From Planktophila sp965267775 (GTDB lineage: Bacteria; Actinomycetota; Actinomycetes; Nanopelagicales; Nanopelagicaceae), in NCBI GenBank assembly GCA_965267775.1, contig OZ254140.1, positions 992,001-1,056,000 of the forward strand: 64,000 nt of DNA, in the 5' to 3' direction. Below, in pieces: positions 57,349-64,000 of this stretch (its first letter is position 1; each line of letters starts with the position of its first letter). Both the position numbers and the translations under genes were made by a program. The notes below the pieces were generated by a model, which did no database searches, had not been told where the DNA came from, and saw only the letters and a program-made list of their open reading frames with translations.

Positions 57349-59511
57349 TCAACGAAGGCCGATTCTCTTTCCTATCCCAATGCTCTTGATATCCACCAAC
57401 TGAGATAACGTGCCATCGGTTGGAGTAAGTGAGACCTTTAGCTGGACGGATAGATGATTAGAAGGTTTCCATGCACACGTTTGAGTTGAAGTTATACTGA
57501 GATTCTTACAGCCGGGAATGATCTTTCCTGAAATATAGAAGGAAACCTTGCCTGCAACATTCGTAGTTGCCGTTATCGTTGCAAGCGTTCGATATGCAGC
57601 TGTGAGTGAATTACCTGGCAAAGAGGCTGAGACCGAAGCAATAGATACTGTGACAACCTGCCCCGTGCTCAGCAATGGAACAACTACAGTCTTTGAAGCT
57701 GAGGCAATCGCAACGCCTCGATATGAATCTCCAGTGACGCCAGTGTGAGATGAGAAAGAATTTCCTTCATCTTCAGAAATTTCCATATAGTCAGCACTTA
57801 TGCCTGCAACAATCATTTTGCCATCGCCTGAGATATCAAGGCCGGTAAATGCCTTTGTTCCACCTGCGGAGAGGATGTTCCAAGATGTATTTCCGTCTGT
57901 AGATTTATAAATATTGCCACTTGTCGGCGCAATAATCATAGATTTTCCATCATCCGAGATTGCTGTGTATTTCCATTGCTTAACACCAGGAAGCGTTACA
58001 TCCGAGAAAGATGCTCCTCCATCGTTTGATTCTCTGGGGGCATTAAGTGAACCTGTTCCGACGAGAATTTTCGAACAATCTGAATTGCAGGCAACGGAGT
58101 CATACATATTTGATGCACCAACTGTTGAAAAGCTTGCTCCTGAGTTGGAGGAGACATAGACACTCATTGAAGTACCTACTGCAACAATCTTGGTGCCATC
58201 GTCAGAAATTGCAACACCATTCCATGTTTTCAAATCAGTTCCGGCGAGAGCGCTCCAAGTTGAACCACTATTTGTTGATAGCCAAAGTGCTCCCGAATAA
58301 GCCGCGGCAACGATTTTGCTTCCATCTGAGGACATTGCGACACCACTGTAGTTTTTAGTTCCAGTGATGTTTGCCATGCCCCAATTTGAACCAGAGTCGG
58401 TTGACGTATAAATATGACCTCCATATTCAACTACGGCAATAACTGATCCGTCGGAAGAAACCGCTACAGGCCTTGCGCTACCTGAGCCTATATTTAGTGA
58501 AGGACCCACATAAAGACGAGACCAAGTTGCTCCCCAATCAATAGATCGATAGACATGGTCGTCATAAGCTCCCGCATAGAGCGTTGTGCCATCTGAAGAT
58601 CCTGAAAACGACCAGTAGTTGAGGTTTGATGATGTAGATGATTGACTCCAGGTAGCTCCAGAGTTGGTTGACTTATAGATGTAACCATTACCAGCAATAG
58701 CCATCTTTGTGCCATCGGAACTGATCGCTGCATATTTTGCAGTCAAAGTAGTTGCGTACGAATTCCACGTCGATCCACCATCCAGTGAAACCCAAGCAGT
58801 TGAGCCTGTTGTAGCGAGAATTACCTGCCCATTGGCCGACATTTCGAGCGCTCCCCAAGTGCGAGTTCCTGGTGCAGTGATAGAACTCCAAGTCGTGCCG
58901 GTATCTGTTGAAAGGTAAAGATAGTCAGAGTTCACTGCACCGAGAAGTGTCCCGCCAGTTGAGGAGGATGCAAACATTCGCCAGTTCTTAGCTGTTGTAG
59001 CACCTTTATCAGACCACGTTGCGCCGAAGTCTGATGAGGTAAAAACATTCGCAGAAGTATTAAGTGCGCCGACGAGGTAGCGACCATCATCACTACTTGC
59101 AATTCCTCCCCAGTTACCTGAAGGAGATGATGCAGAGGAGCTCCAGGTAGCGCCAGAGTTACTTGAATAAAAGGCATGTTGAGAATTTGCAATACCAACA
59201 GCATGAATTCCATCAGATGCCATTGTCATTTGATTCCAGAAAATTGAAGTACCGGCAGAAGTATTTTCACTCCATGAAGCACCATTGTTTGAGGAATAGT
59301 AAGAGTTGCCAACATAGACACCTGCAACGACTTTTGCGCCATCTGTGCTTGTAGCCAAAGCACCCCATGTCTTGTTGGGATCAAAGGTTTTCTTAATTGA
59401 GATCTTTTGTGACGCCATTGAGGCGGTTGCAGATGAAAGAAAGGTAAAACCCACCACTAATGCGAGGAGAATCGCAGGGTACCTCTTGTCCAATTTCATC
59501 CAGCGCACCAT
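57349..59511 (-). CDS. Secreted Asp-box beta-propeller with shared C-terminal module
   Basis: Exported protein of 720 residues. Signal peptide YPAILLALVVGFTFLSSATAS. Thirteen Asp-box (BNR) motifs of the S-x-D/N-x-G-x-[ST]-[WF] type occur every 40-47 residues from about 73 to 579 (for example SSNSGATWSS, STDTGTTWSS, SLDGGSTWNS), enough for one large or two six- to seven-bladed propellers. The sialidase catalytic Arg triad and Tyr are not apparent, so binding or scaffold function is more likely than glycosidase. The Ig-like C-terminal module (about 629-720) has FYISGKIIPGC, TCAWKP and the tail GKRIGLR. The start is 2 bp after the VOC gene; ATG 59499 is an alternative. Confidence 0.85.
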   Translation of the reverse strand: MVRWMKLDKRYPAILLALVVGFTFLSSATASMASQKISIKKTFDPNKTWGALATSTDGAKVVAGVYVGNSYYSSNNGASWSENTSAGTSIFWNQMTMASDGIHAVGIANSQHAFYSSNSGATWSSSASSPSGNWGGIASSDDGRYLVGALNTSANVFTSSDFGATWSDKGATTAKNWRMFASSSTGGTLLGAVNSDYLYLSTDTGTTWSSITAPGTRTWGALEMSANGQVILATTGSTAWVSLDGGSTWNSYATTLTAKYAAISSDGTKMAIAGNGYIYKSTNSGATWSQSSTSSNLNYWSFSGSSDGTTLYAGAYDDHVYRSIDWGATWSRLYVGPSLNIGSGSARPVAVSSDGSVIAVVEYGGHIYTSTDSGSNWGMANITGTKNYSGVAMSSDGSKIVAAAYSGALWLSTNSGSTWSALAGTDLKTWNGVAISDDGTKIVAVGTSMSVYVSSNSGASFSTVGASNMYDSVACNSDCSKILVGTGSLNAPRESNDGGASFSDVTLPGVKQWKYTAISDDGKSMIIAPTSGNIYKSTDGNTSWNILSAGGTKAFTGLDISGDGKMIVAGISADYMEISEDEGNSFSSHTGVTGDSYRGVAIASASKTVVVPLLSTGQVVTVSIASVSASLPGNSLTAAYRTLATITATTNVAGKVSFYISGKIIPGCKNLSITSTQTCAWKPSNHLSVQLKVSLTPTDGTLSQLVDIKSIGIGKRIGLR

Positions 59512-59513
59512 TC

Positions 59514-59990
59514 TTAGTTACCTAGGTAGGCTCGCTCCATCGCTTTAAGATCAATCTTCTTCATCTCAAGCATTGCTTGTGTTGCACGCTGAGCACCTTC
59601 TGGATCTGAGCCGCCGAGGTACTTACCCATCTCTGATGAGACAACCTGCCATGAGACTCCAAATTTATCTTTCAGCCAACCGCACTGACTTTCTTGGCCG
59701 CCATCTTTTGCAAGAATCTCCCAATACTTATCAATCTCTGATTGATCTACACATGGAATCTGGAATGAGATTGCTTCACTATGAGGGAACTGTGGGCCAC
59801 CATTGAGCGCAATGAAGTTCTGCCCAAATATCTTGAAGTTTACGAGAACCTCTGAGCCTTGCTCATTTCCTGGGGTCTCAGTCGGTGCAACCCAATTGCC
59901 TTCAACAGAGCTGTTGGGAAAGATGCTTGCGTAGAAATTTGCCGCTTCGCGAGCCTGACCGTTGAACCAGAGACATGTAGTGAGTTCCAT
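59514..59990 (-). CDS. VOC-family protein (PhnB/3-dmu-9_3-mt type)
   Basis: Cytoplasmic 158-residue protein of the vicinal oxygen chelate fold, PhnB/PF06983-like group. Typical features: TTCLWFNGQAREAANFYASIFPNS at the start, GSEVLVNFKIFGQNFIALNGGPQF, and DKFGVSWQVVSSEM late. The biochemical role of this group is unclear. It heads a two-gene unit with the propeller gene, 2 bp apart, although the two products act in different compartments. TACGCT lies 6 nt before the ATG. Confidence 0.88.
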   Translation of the reverse strand: MELTTCLWFNGQAREAANFYASIFPNSSVEGNWVAPTETPGNEQGSEVLVNFKIFGQNFIALNGGPQFPHSEAISFQIPCVDQSEIDKYWEILAKDGGQESQCGWLKDKFGVSWQVVSSEMGKYLGGSDPEGAQRATQAMLEMKKIDLKAMERAYLGN

Positions 59991-59996
59991 GCCGCG

Positions 59997-60002
59997 AGCG
60001 TA
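59997..60002 (-). promoter_or_regulatory. -10 element of the VOC-propeller unit, leaderless
   Basis: Minus-strand TACGCT, 6 nt before ATG 59990, in the 56-bp divergent gap to the oxidoreductase gene. Confidence 0.45.
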
Positions 60003-60034
60003 CCTTCCTGCACCGCAAAAAGACCATCCTCGCC

Positions 60035-60040
60035 TACCCT
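60035..60040 (+). promoter_or_regulatory. -10 element of the oxidoreductase gene, leaderless
   Basis: TACCCT, 6 nt before ATG 60047; no Shine-Dalgarno. Same hexamer as the serine hydrolase promoter at 7146. Confidence 0.45.
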
Positions 60041-60046
60041 TACAGC

Positions 60047-60988
60047 ATGAAAGCTATTCAAATATCCGAGTTCGGTGGCCCTGAAGTAATGAAGCTTGTT
60101 GAGCTTCCTGATCCAACGCCAGGTCCAGGTGAAGTCCTGCTTGATGTCACCGCTATCGGAATCAACTATGCCGATACTCATCAAACCGAAAATAGCTACC
60201 TCTCACAACAGACTCTGCCTCTCATTCCGGGTCTTGAAGTAGTTGGCACATATGAAGGTCAGCGTTACCTTGCTAGCGCATCATCAGGTGGATATGCCGA
60301 AAAGGCATCAGCCCTTAAGGCGCTACTTTCACCAATTCCTGATGCAGTCAGCGATGAACAAGCAGTCTGCATGTTGGTTCAAGGAACAACTGCCTGGCAT
60401 ATCTTGAAAACTATGGGACATCTCTCCCCCGGCGAGACTGTTGTTGTTCACGCGGCCGCTGGTGGCGTCGGAACGCTCGCCATCCAGTTGGCGAAGATGT
60501 GGGGCGCAAAGGTTATTGCAGTGACTTCATCTGGTGAAAAAGCAGAGCTTGCAAAATCTCTCGGCGCTGATGAAGTTGTTGATGCAAATGCTGCAAATCT
60601 CGGCAAGGCACTTCGCGCAGCAAATGGCGGCAAAGGTGTCGATATCGTTCTTGAAATGGTCGGTGGAAATACATTTGACGAGAGCATGAAAGCGCTTGGA
60701 GATTTTGGAAGAATGATCACTTACGGAATGGCATCACGTACCGCGCCAACGCCTATTCATCCTGGCTCACTCATGCACGGCTCAAAGACTGTCTCAGGAT
60801 TCTGGCTCGCTAATTGCTTTGCATCTAAGGAGTTGCTGGGAGATGTCATTGCCGAGTTATTCCAACTTGTTGCCGATGGAAAGCTCAAGCCTGTAATTGG
60901 CGGAACTTACCCACTAAACGAAGCTGCCGGCGCCCATCGCGCAATGCTTGCGCGAGAGACAACCGGCAAAATCGTTCTTAAGCCCTAA
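60047..60988 (+). CDS. Quinone oxidoreductase-like MDR protein (zinc-free)
   Basis: NADPH-dependent medium-chain reductase of the quinone reductase/zeta-crystallin group, 313 residues. The N-terminal GroES-like domain (MKAIQISEFGGPEVMKLVELP, GINYADTHQTE) lacks the structural and catalytic zinc ligands. The Rossmann domain has VVVHAAAGGVGTLAIQLAK (A-A-x-G-G-V-G, about 141) and the NADPH-binding region VTSSGEKAELAKSLGAD. Substrate probably quinones or enones. The 3' end overlaps the convergent LamG gene by 4 bp. Confidence 0.93.
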   Translation: MKAIQISEFGGPEVMKLVELPDPTPGPGEVLLDVTAIGINYADTHQTENSYLSQQTLPLIPGLEVVGTYEGQRYLASASSGGYAEKASALKALLSPIPDAVSDEQAVCMLVQGTTAWHILKTMGHLSPGETVVVHAAAGGVGTLAIQLAKMWGAKVIAVTSSGEKAELAKSLGADEVVDANAANLGKALRAANGGKGVDIVLEMVGGNTFDESMKALGDFGRMITYGMASRTAPTPIHPGSLMHGSKTVSGFWLANCFASKELLGDVIAELFQLVADGKLKPVIGGTYPLNEAAGAHRAMLARETTGKIVLKP

Positions 60989-62037
60989 CGTTTTGTTGTT
61001 CTATTGGAGATAAAGAGCAACGCTTGAGCACTTTTAGAGGCGATAGCGCTATCTGTCGGAACCACTAGGACTTTTACTGTGAGGTTTCCTCGTACCGCTG
61101 GCCTCCACGTACATGTAACCGAAGTTGTAATCGTCATTTTTCCACATCCTGCGATCACCTTATTGTTTACATAAAATTTGGCAATTCCCGGTTTGGTAGT
61201 TGTTGCAACTAGATTTTGACTGACCCGGAATACGCCGTTTGAAGCTGAGAGTGAAATGTTTGCAATCGGAGTAAATTGCAACATATCTGCCGAGTAATTG
61301 CTTGAAACCTCGGCCGCCGTGAGTGCTTTATTATAAATACGGACACGTGCAATTACTCCATTCGTACCTGTACTGCTTCGTGCATCGCCGACAATAAATT
61401 TATTATTGGTATTTGCCGTTCTCAGGGATGAAGCAGATGTAAATGTGGCATCCAAATTTCCGTTTACGTAGAGGGAAATTTTCTTCGTGGCACTCGTATT
61501 ATCCACGGTAAAGACAAAGTGATACCACTGATTAAGCTCAATAGTGGTCGCGCCTCTCAGATCATATTTTCCGCTTGTATAAAGATTCAGCTGGCGAGGG
61601 CTCGTTCCATCTGAATAAACGGAAAAGTGATAATCATTTGTTGCGCCATTGCCAGGCAAATCATCAAACCATTTCGTTAGAAAGATGTTCCAGTTGGTAT
61701 TGAAATTAGAGAACTTAACCCATACCTCTCCACTCATATCTCCGGATGGGTTGTTCGCAGTTCCAATCGCGGGCTTGCCAAAGTCGAGATAGCTGGCACC
61801 GGAAGTAACCGTCTCGGACCCACCTAATTCCGGTGAGAATTGGGTGCCGACTGCAGAGGCACTGAGACCTGCAACTTGATCAGTCCATGTTGTGCCGGAG
61901 ACTTTTGATGAATCCGAGAAATCCAAGGAGAATGTTGGTGAAGTTGAAACCGAAGGAAGTGCCGCAAAAGAGAGTTGCGATGTAAAAAGAACCGCACCTG
62001 CAACAAATGTTGCGAGTACGGCTCTCTTCTTAATCAT
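60985..62037 (-). CDS. Secreted LamG-like protein with shared C-terminal module
   Basis: Exported protein of 350 residues. Signal peptide MIKKRAVLATFVAGAVLFTSQLSFA. LamG/concanavalin-like domain at about 30-250: DFSDSSKVSGTTWTDQ, SGEVWVKFSNF, NQWYHFVFTVDN, VRIYNKALTAAEVSSNY. The last part resembles the LamG domain of the protein at 50480, but overall the two are diverged. The Ig-like C-terminal module (about 257-350) has FYVNNKVIAGC, TCTWRP and the tail SNRTTKR. The start chosen is ATG 62037; the TTG 62052 start is unlikely. A TATCCT lies 5 nt upstream (62043-62048), again leaderless-like. Confidence 0.85.
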   Translation of the reverse strand: MIKKRAVLATFVAGAVLFTSQLSFAALPSVSTSPTFSLDFSDSSKVSGTTWTDQVAGLSASAVGTQFSPELGGSETVTSGASYLDFGKPAIGTANNPSGDMSGEVWVKFSNFNTNWNIFLTKWFDDLPGNGATNDYHFSVYSDGTSPRQLNLYTSGKYDLRGATTIELNQWYHFVFTVDNTSATKKISLYVNGNLDATFTSASSLRTANTNNKFIVGDARSSTGTNGVIARVRIYNKALTAAEVSSNYSADMLQFTPIANISLSASNGVFRVSQNLVATTTKPGIAKFYVNNKVIAGCGKMTITTSVTCTWRPAVRGNLTVKVLVVPTDSAIASKSAQALLFISNRTTKR

Positions 62038-62057
62038 TGAAAAGGATAACAAAATAG

Positions 62058-64000
62058 TTAGCGACGACCGCGACCACCATTGCCACCGCTGCGATTGCCA
62101 CGGTAACCGCGACCTCCGCCGCCACCTGATCCACCCTTACGAGGAGCGCGCTTTGGCGCTTCAACGATAGGTACAACGTATGGAATACCTGAAGGTTGCT
62201 GTGCACCTGTAACGCGCATGAGTTCTTCGCTCGATGGCTTCACATAAACAGTTGAAGGATTAACGCCTGCACGTGTAGTGAGGCCCTTTACTGACTTCTG
62301 CTGACGTGTGGTTGCAAGTGAGACCACAGTTCCTGATTCGCCAGCACGTGCTGTACGACCTGAACGGTGGAGGTAATCCTTGTGATCCTGTGCAGGATCA
62401 ACATGTACTACCAATGAAATGCCATCAACGTGGATACCGCGCGCTGCAACGTCTGTTGCAACTAGTGCTGCATTCTCTGACTCCTTGAAGAGCGCCAATG
62501 TGCGAGTACGTACAGCTTGAGACTTTCCACCGTGAAGTGCGCCAACTGGAACACCAGCATGTGCAAGCTTGTCAGCAAGACGATCAGCACCTCGCTGGGT
62601 CTTTACGAAGAGAATTGTCTTTCCATTACGTGCTGCAATCTCAGCTGTGACCTCATCCTTTTCAGATGGATCCATCACAAGGAGGAAGTGCTCCATAGTT
62701 GAAACTGATGCGCGGTCATTCTGCAATGAGTGAGTCTTTGGATTCTTGAGGTAGCGACGCACAAGTGCATCAACGCCACGATCGAGTGTTGCTGAGAAGA
62801 GAAGACGCTGTCCACCCTGCTTAGCCTGATCGAGAATCTCCTGCACTACAGGCAAGAAGCCCATATCTGCCATCTGATCTGCTTCATCGAGAACTGTAAT
62901 TTCAAGCTGATCCAACTGAACTTCGCCCTTATTGAGAAGGTCGATCAAGCGGCCAGGTGTTGCAACCAAGATTGCTGTTCCCTTGCGCATTGCAGTGATC
63001 TGCTTTGTGTAAGACATTCCACCAGCGATAACCACTGATGCATGTCCAACTGAACGAGCAAGTGGCAGAAGAACTTCATCAATCTGCTGAGCGAGCTCAC
63101 GAGTTGGTGTAAGAATCAGCGCCAATGGCTTATGTGGATTTGCGCGCTTCTCAGCAATATTTGAGAGAAGTGCAAGGCTAAATGCGAGAGTCTTTCCAGA
63201 ACCTGTCTGACCGCGGCCGAGGATGTCGTGGCCGGCAATTGCATCAGGAACTGTTGCTACCTGAATTGGGAATGGGCTCAAGATACCTTGTGCGCTCAAA
63301 GCATTATCCAACGCTGCTGGAATACCTAAATCGCGGAAGGTCTTTGCAACTGCATCGAGCGGTGTTGCATCAATGAGGTTTGCATCAGCCAAGTTTGGTG
63401 AGATGTATGAATCATCTGCACCGAAATCTTCAGCAACGTTACGACCGCGTCCCTGTGAGAATGAGTGTGGTTCGCTATTGCGACCAGTCGCTGTGCGACG
63501 ATCACGTGGAGGCTTAGAGAAGTCGCGAGCTGGCTTATCGAATGAACGTGCTGGCTTATCGAATGAACGTGCTGGACGCTCTGTGCGATCTGCCGGACGT
63601 GATGTGCGCTCTTGTTTGTCGAAAGTACGCGCTGGCTTTTCGAATGAATGTGCTGGACGCTCTGTGCGATCTGTAGGGCGTGATGTGCGCTCTGGCTTGT
63701 CGAATGTACGAGCTGGCTTATCGAATGAACGAGCAGGACGTTCTGTGCGATCTGCTGGGCGTGACGTGCGCTCTGGCTTATCGAATGAACGTGCTGGCTT
63801 ATCGAATGAACGTGCTGGTTTATCGAATGTTCGCTTTGGCTTATCGAATGAACGTGCTGGACGTTCTGTGCGCTCTGGTGAGCGACGCTCTGGACGTTCG
63901 TTGCGCTCTGCTACAAACTTTGCTGCGCGAGACTTTGGCTTTCCACCCTTTTCAAATACGCGCTCTGATGCGCTCTGGCGGGGGTTGCCCTTAGGTGCGC
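62058..64000 (-). CDS. DEAD-box RNA helicase with repetitive N-terminal arm (cut by window end)
   Basis: ATP-dependent RNA helicase of the RhlE/DeaD type. The frame stays open from the stop at 62058 to the window edge, so the start is outside. The core (about 62100-63360) has Q-motif region, Walker A GRGQTGSGKTLAF, PTRELAQQI, DEAD (VLDEADQMADMGF), SAT and HRSGRTARAG. The C-terminal tail is RGG-like (GGGGRGYRGNRSGGNGGRGRR). The long N-terminal arm (at least 200 residues) is built from repeats of the heptad-like unit A-R-[ST]-F-[DE]-K-P and the longer unit ERTSRPADRTERP. Arms like this are disordered, bind RNA and can drive condensate formation. A TTG at 63392 opens the same frame but is within the protein. 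Likely role in RNA structure remodelling, cold adaptation or decay with RNase E. Confidence 0.93.
   Translation of the reverse strand, partial: APKGNPRQSASERVFEKGGKPKSRAAKFVAERNERPERRSPERTERPARSFDKPKRTFDKPARSFDKPARSFDKPERTSRPADRTERPARSFDKPARTFDKPERTSRPTDRTERPAHSFEKPARTFDKQERTSRPADRTERPARSFDKPARSFDKPARDFSKPPRDRRTATGRNSEPHSFSQGRGRNVAEDFGADDSYISPNLADANLIDATPLDAVAKTFRDLGIPAALDNALSAQGILSPFPIQVATVPDAIAGHDILGRGQTGSGKTLAFSLALLSNIAEKRANPHKPLALILTPTRELAQQIDEVLLPLARSVGHASVVIAGGMSYTKQITAMRKGTAILVATPGRLIDLLNKGEVQLDQLEITVLDEADQMADMGFLPVVQEILDQAKQGGQRLLFSATLDRGVDALVRRYLKNPKTHSLQNDRASVSTMEHFLLVMDPSEKDEVTAEIAARNGKTILFVKTQRGADRLADKLAHAGVPVGALHGGKSQAVRTRTLALFKESENAALVATDVAARGIHVDGISLVVHVDPAQDHKDYLHRSGRTARAGESGTVVSLATTRQQKSVKGLTTRAGVNPSTVYVKPSSEELMRVTGAQQPSGIPYVVPIVEAPKRAPRKGGSGGGGGRGYRGNRSGGNGGRGRR
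63518..63870 (-). repeat. Coding tandem repeats in the helicase N-terminal arm
   Basis: About eleven degenerate copies of a 21-bp unit encoding [ARK]-[ST]-F-[DE]-K-P-[AEK]-R, interrupted by three copies of a longer unit encoding R-T-S-R-P-[AT]-D-R-T-E-R-P. The DNA repeats are close enough to expand or contract by slippage or recombination. Confidence 0.8.

Noticed and set aside
57349..59511. Exo-alpha-sialidase
   Set aside because: Asp boxes alone do not make a sialidase; the Arg triad, the FRIP-like motif and the nucleophile Tyr are not evident.
63680..63994. Plus-strand open frame with Tyr/Arg/Met/Asn repeats
   Set aside because: It is the antisense shadow of the coding repeats in the helicase arm; no promoter or ribosome site.
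1..64000. CRISPR arrays, insertion sequences, prophage, rRNA, rhodopsin
   Set aside because: No regularly spaced repeats, transposase or integrase motifs, rRNA blocks or rhodopsin motifs were seen on either strand. The only tandem repeats are coding (helicase arm, Gly-rich and collagen-like proteins).

Overview
The window looks like a streamlined actinobacterial chromosome of moderate base composition, close to half G+C by eye and far from the high-GC norm of the phylum. The gene set and order point to Actinomycetota: paired clpP1-clpP2 with clpX and tig, a DUF4233 gene between folC and ndk, a long RNase E/G with Arg-rich arms, an actinobacterial-type RpiB, a GlbO-type truncated haemoglobin, orn, and 11-bp PHO boxes. 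From memory the order resembles the Mycobacterium tuberculosis Rv2439c-Rv2470 region. Tiny intergenic gaps, TAATG stop-start overlaps, secreted scavenging enzymes and the low GC make a freshwater acI (Nanopelagicales, Planktophila-like) organism my best guess. That assignment is inference, and no rRNA is present to test it.

Layout. 1-7124: ilvD (cut by the window start), an MFS drug exporter, gatCAB and proA. 7158-9695: a serine beta-lactamase-fold hydrolase and a secreted FN3/Ig-like protein lying between proA and proB. 9708-15364: proB, obgE, rpmA, rplU, RNase E/G. 15529-21278: the rod-shape genes mreB-mreC-mreD-mrdA-rodA. 21278-31371: ndk, DUF4233, folC, valS, clpX, an MFS gene, clpP2, clpP1, tig. 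31444-34187: tRNA-Pro, tRNA-Gly, a collagen-like secreted protein, a secreted repeat protein and rpiB. 34188-42088: trmB, pepN, a small membrane protein, mscS, glbO, MFS, thioesterase, ettA. 42156-46523: tRNA-Arg and a phosphate operon in the unusual order pstC-pstA-pstB-pstS with two PHO boxes. 46624-49533: orn, tRNA-His, ppa, amtB, glnB. 49530-62037: a secreted nuclease, tRNA-Lys and an accessory block of secreted proteins that includes a type I pullulanase. 62058-64000: a DEAD-box RNA helicase with repetitive N-terminal arms, cut by the window end.

The best candidate for an undescribed system is a family of six secreted proteins (8325-9695, 50480-51517, 51659-52981, 53013-54032, 57349-59511, 60985-62037). 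Their N-terminal parts are unrelated or only partly related (FN3, LamG-like, Gly-rich, Asp-box propeller). All six end in the same Ig-like module of about 95 residues with an invariant Cys pair, a C-x-W-[KR]-P motif and an R-x-x-[KL]-R tail at or one residue from the C-terminus. This is what a shared surface-anchoring or export module would look like.

A second window-wide signal is promoter architecture. At about twenty genes a TAnnnT -10 hexamer lies 5-8 nt, usually exactly 6 nt, before the ATG or GTG, with no Shine-Dalgarno sequence. This implies widespread leaderless transcription. Genes inside operons mostly keep Shine-Dalgarno sequences or use coupled starts. Other notable points are a Glu replacing the first twin-His of AmtB, a PHO box that overlaps the predicted orn promoter, a PstS without a lipobox, and two head-to-head gene pairs with interlocked promoters. 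No intergenic stretch exceeds 300 bases.
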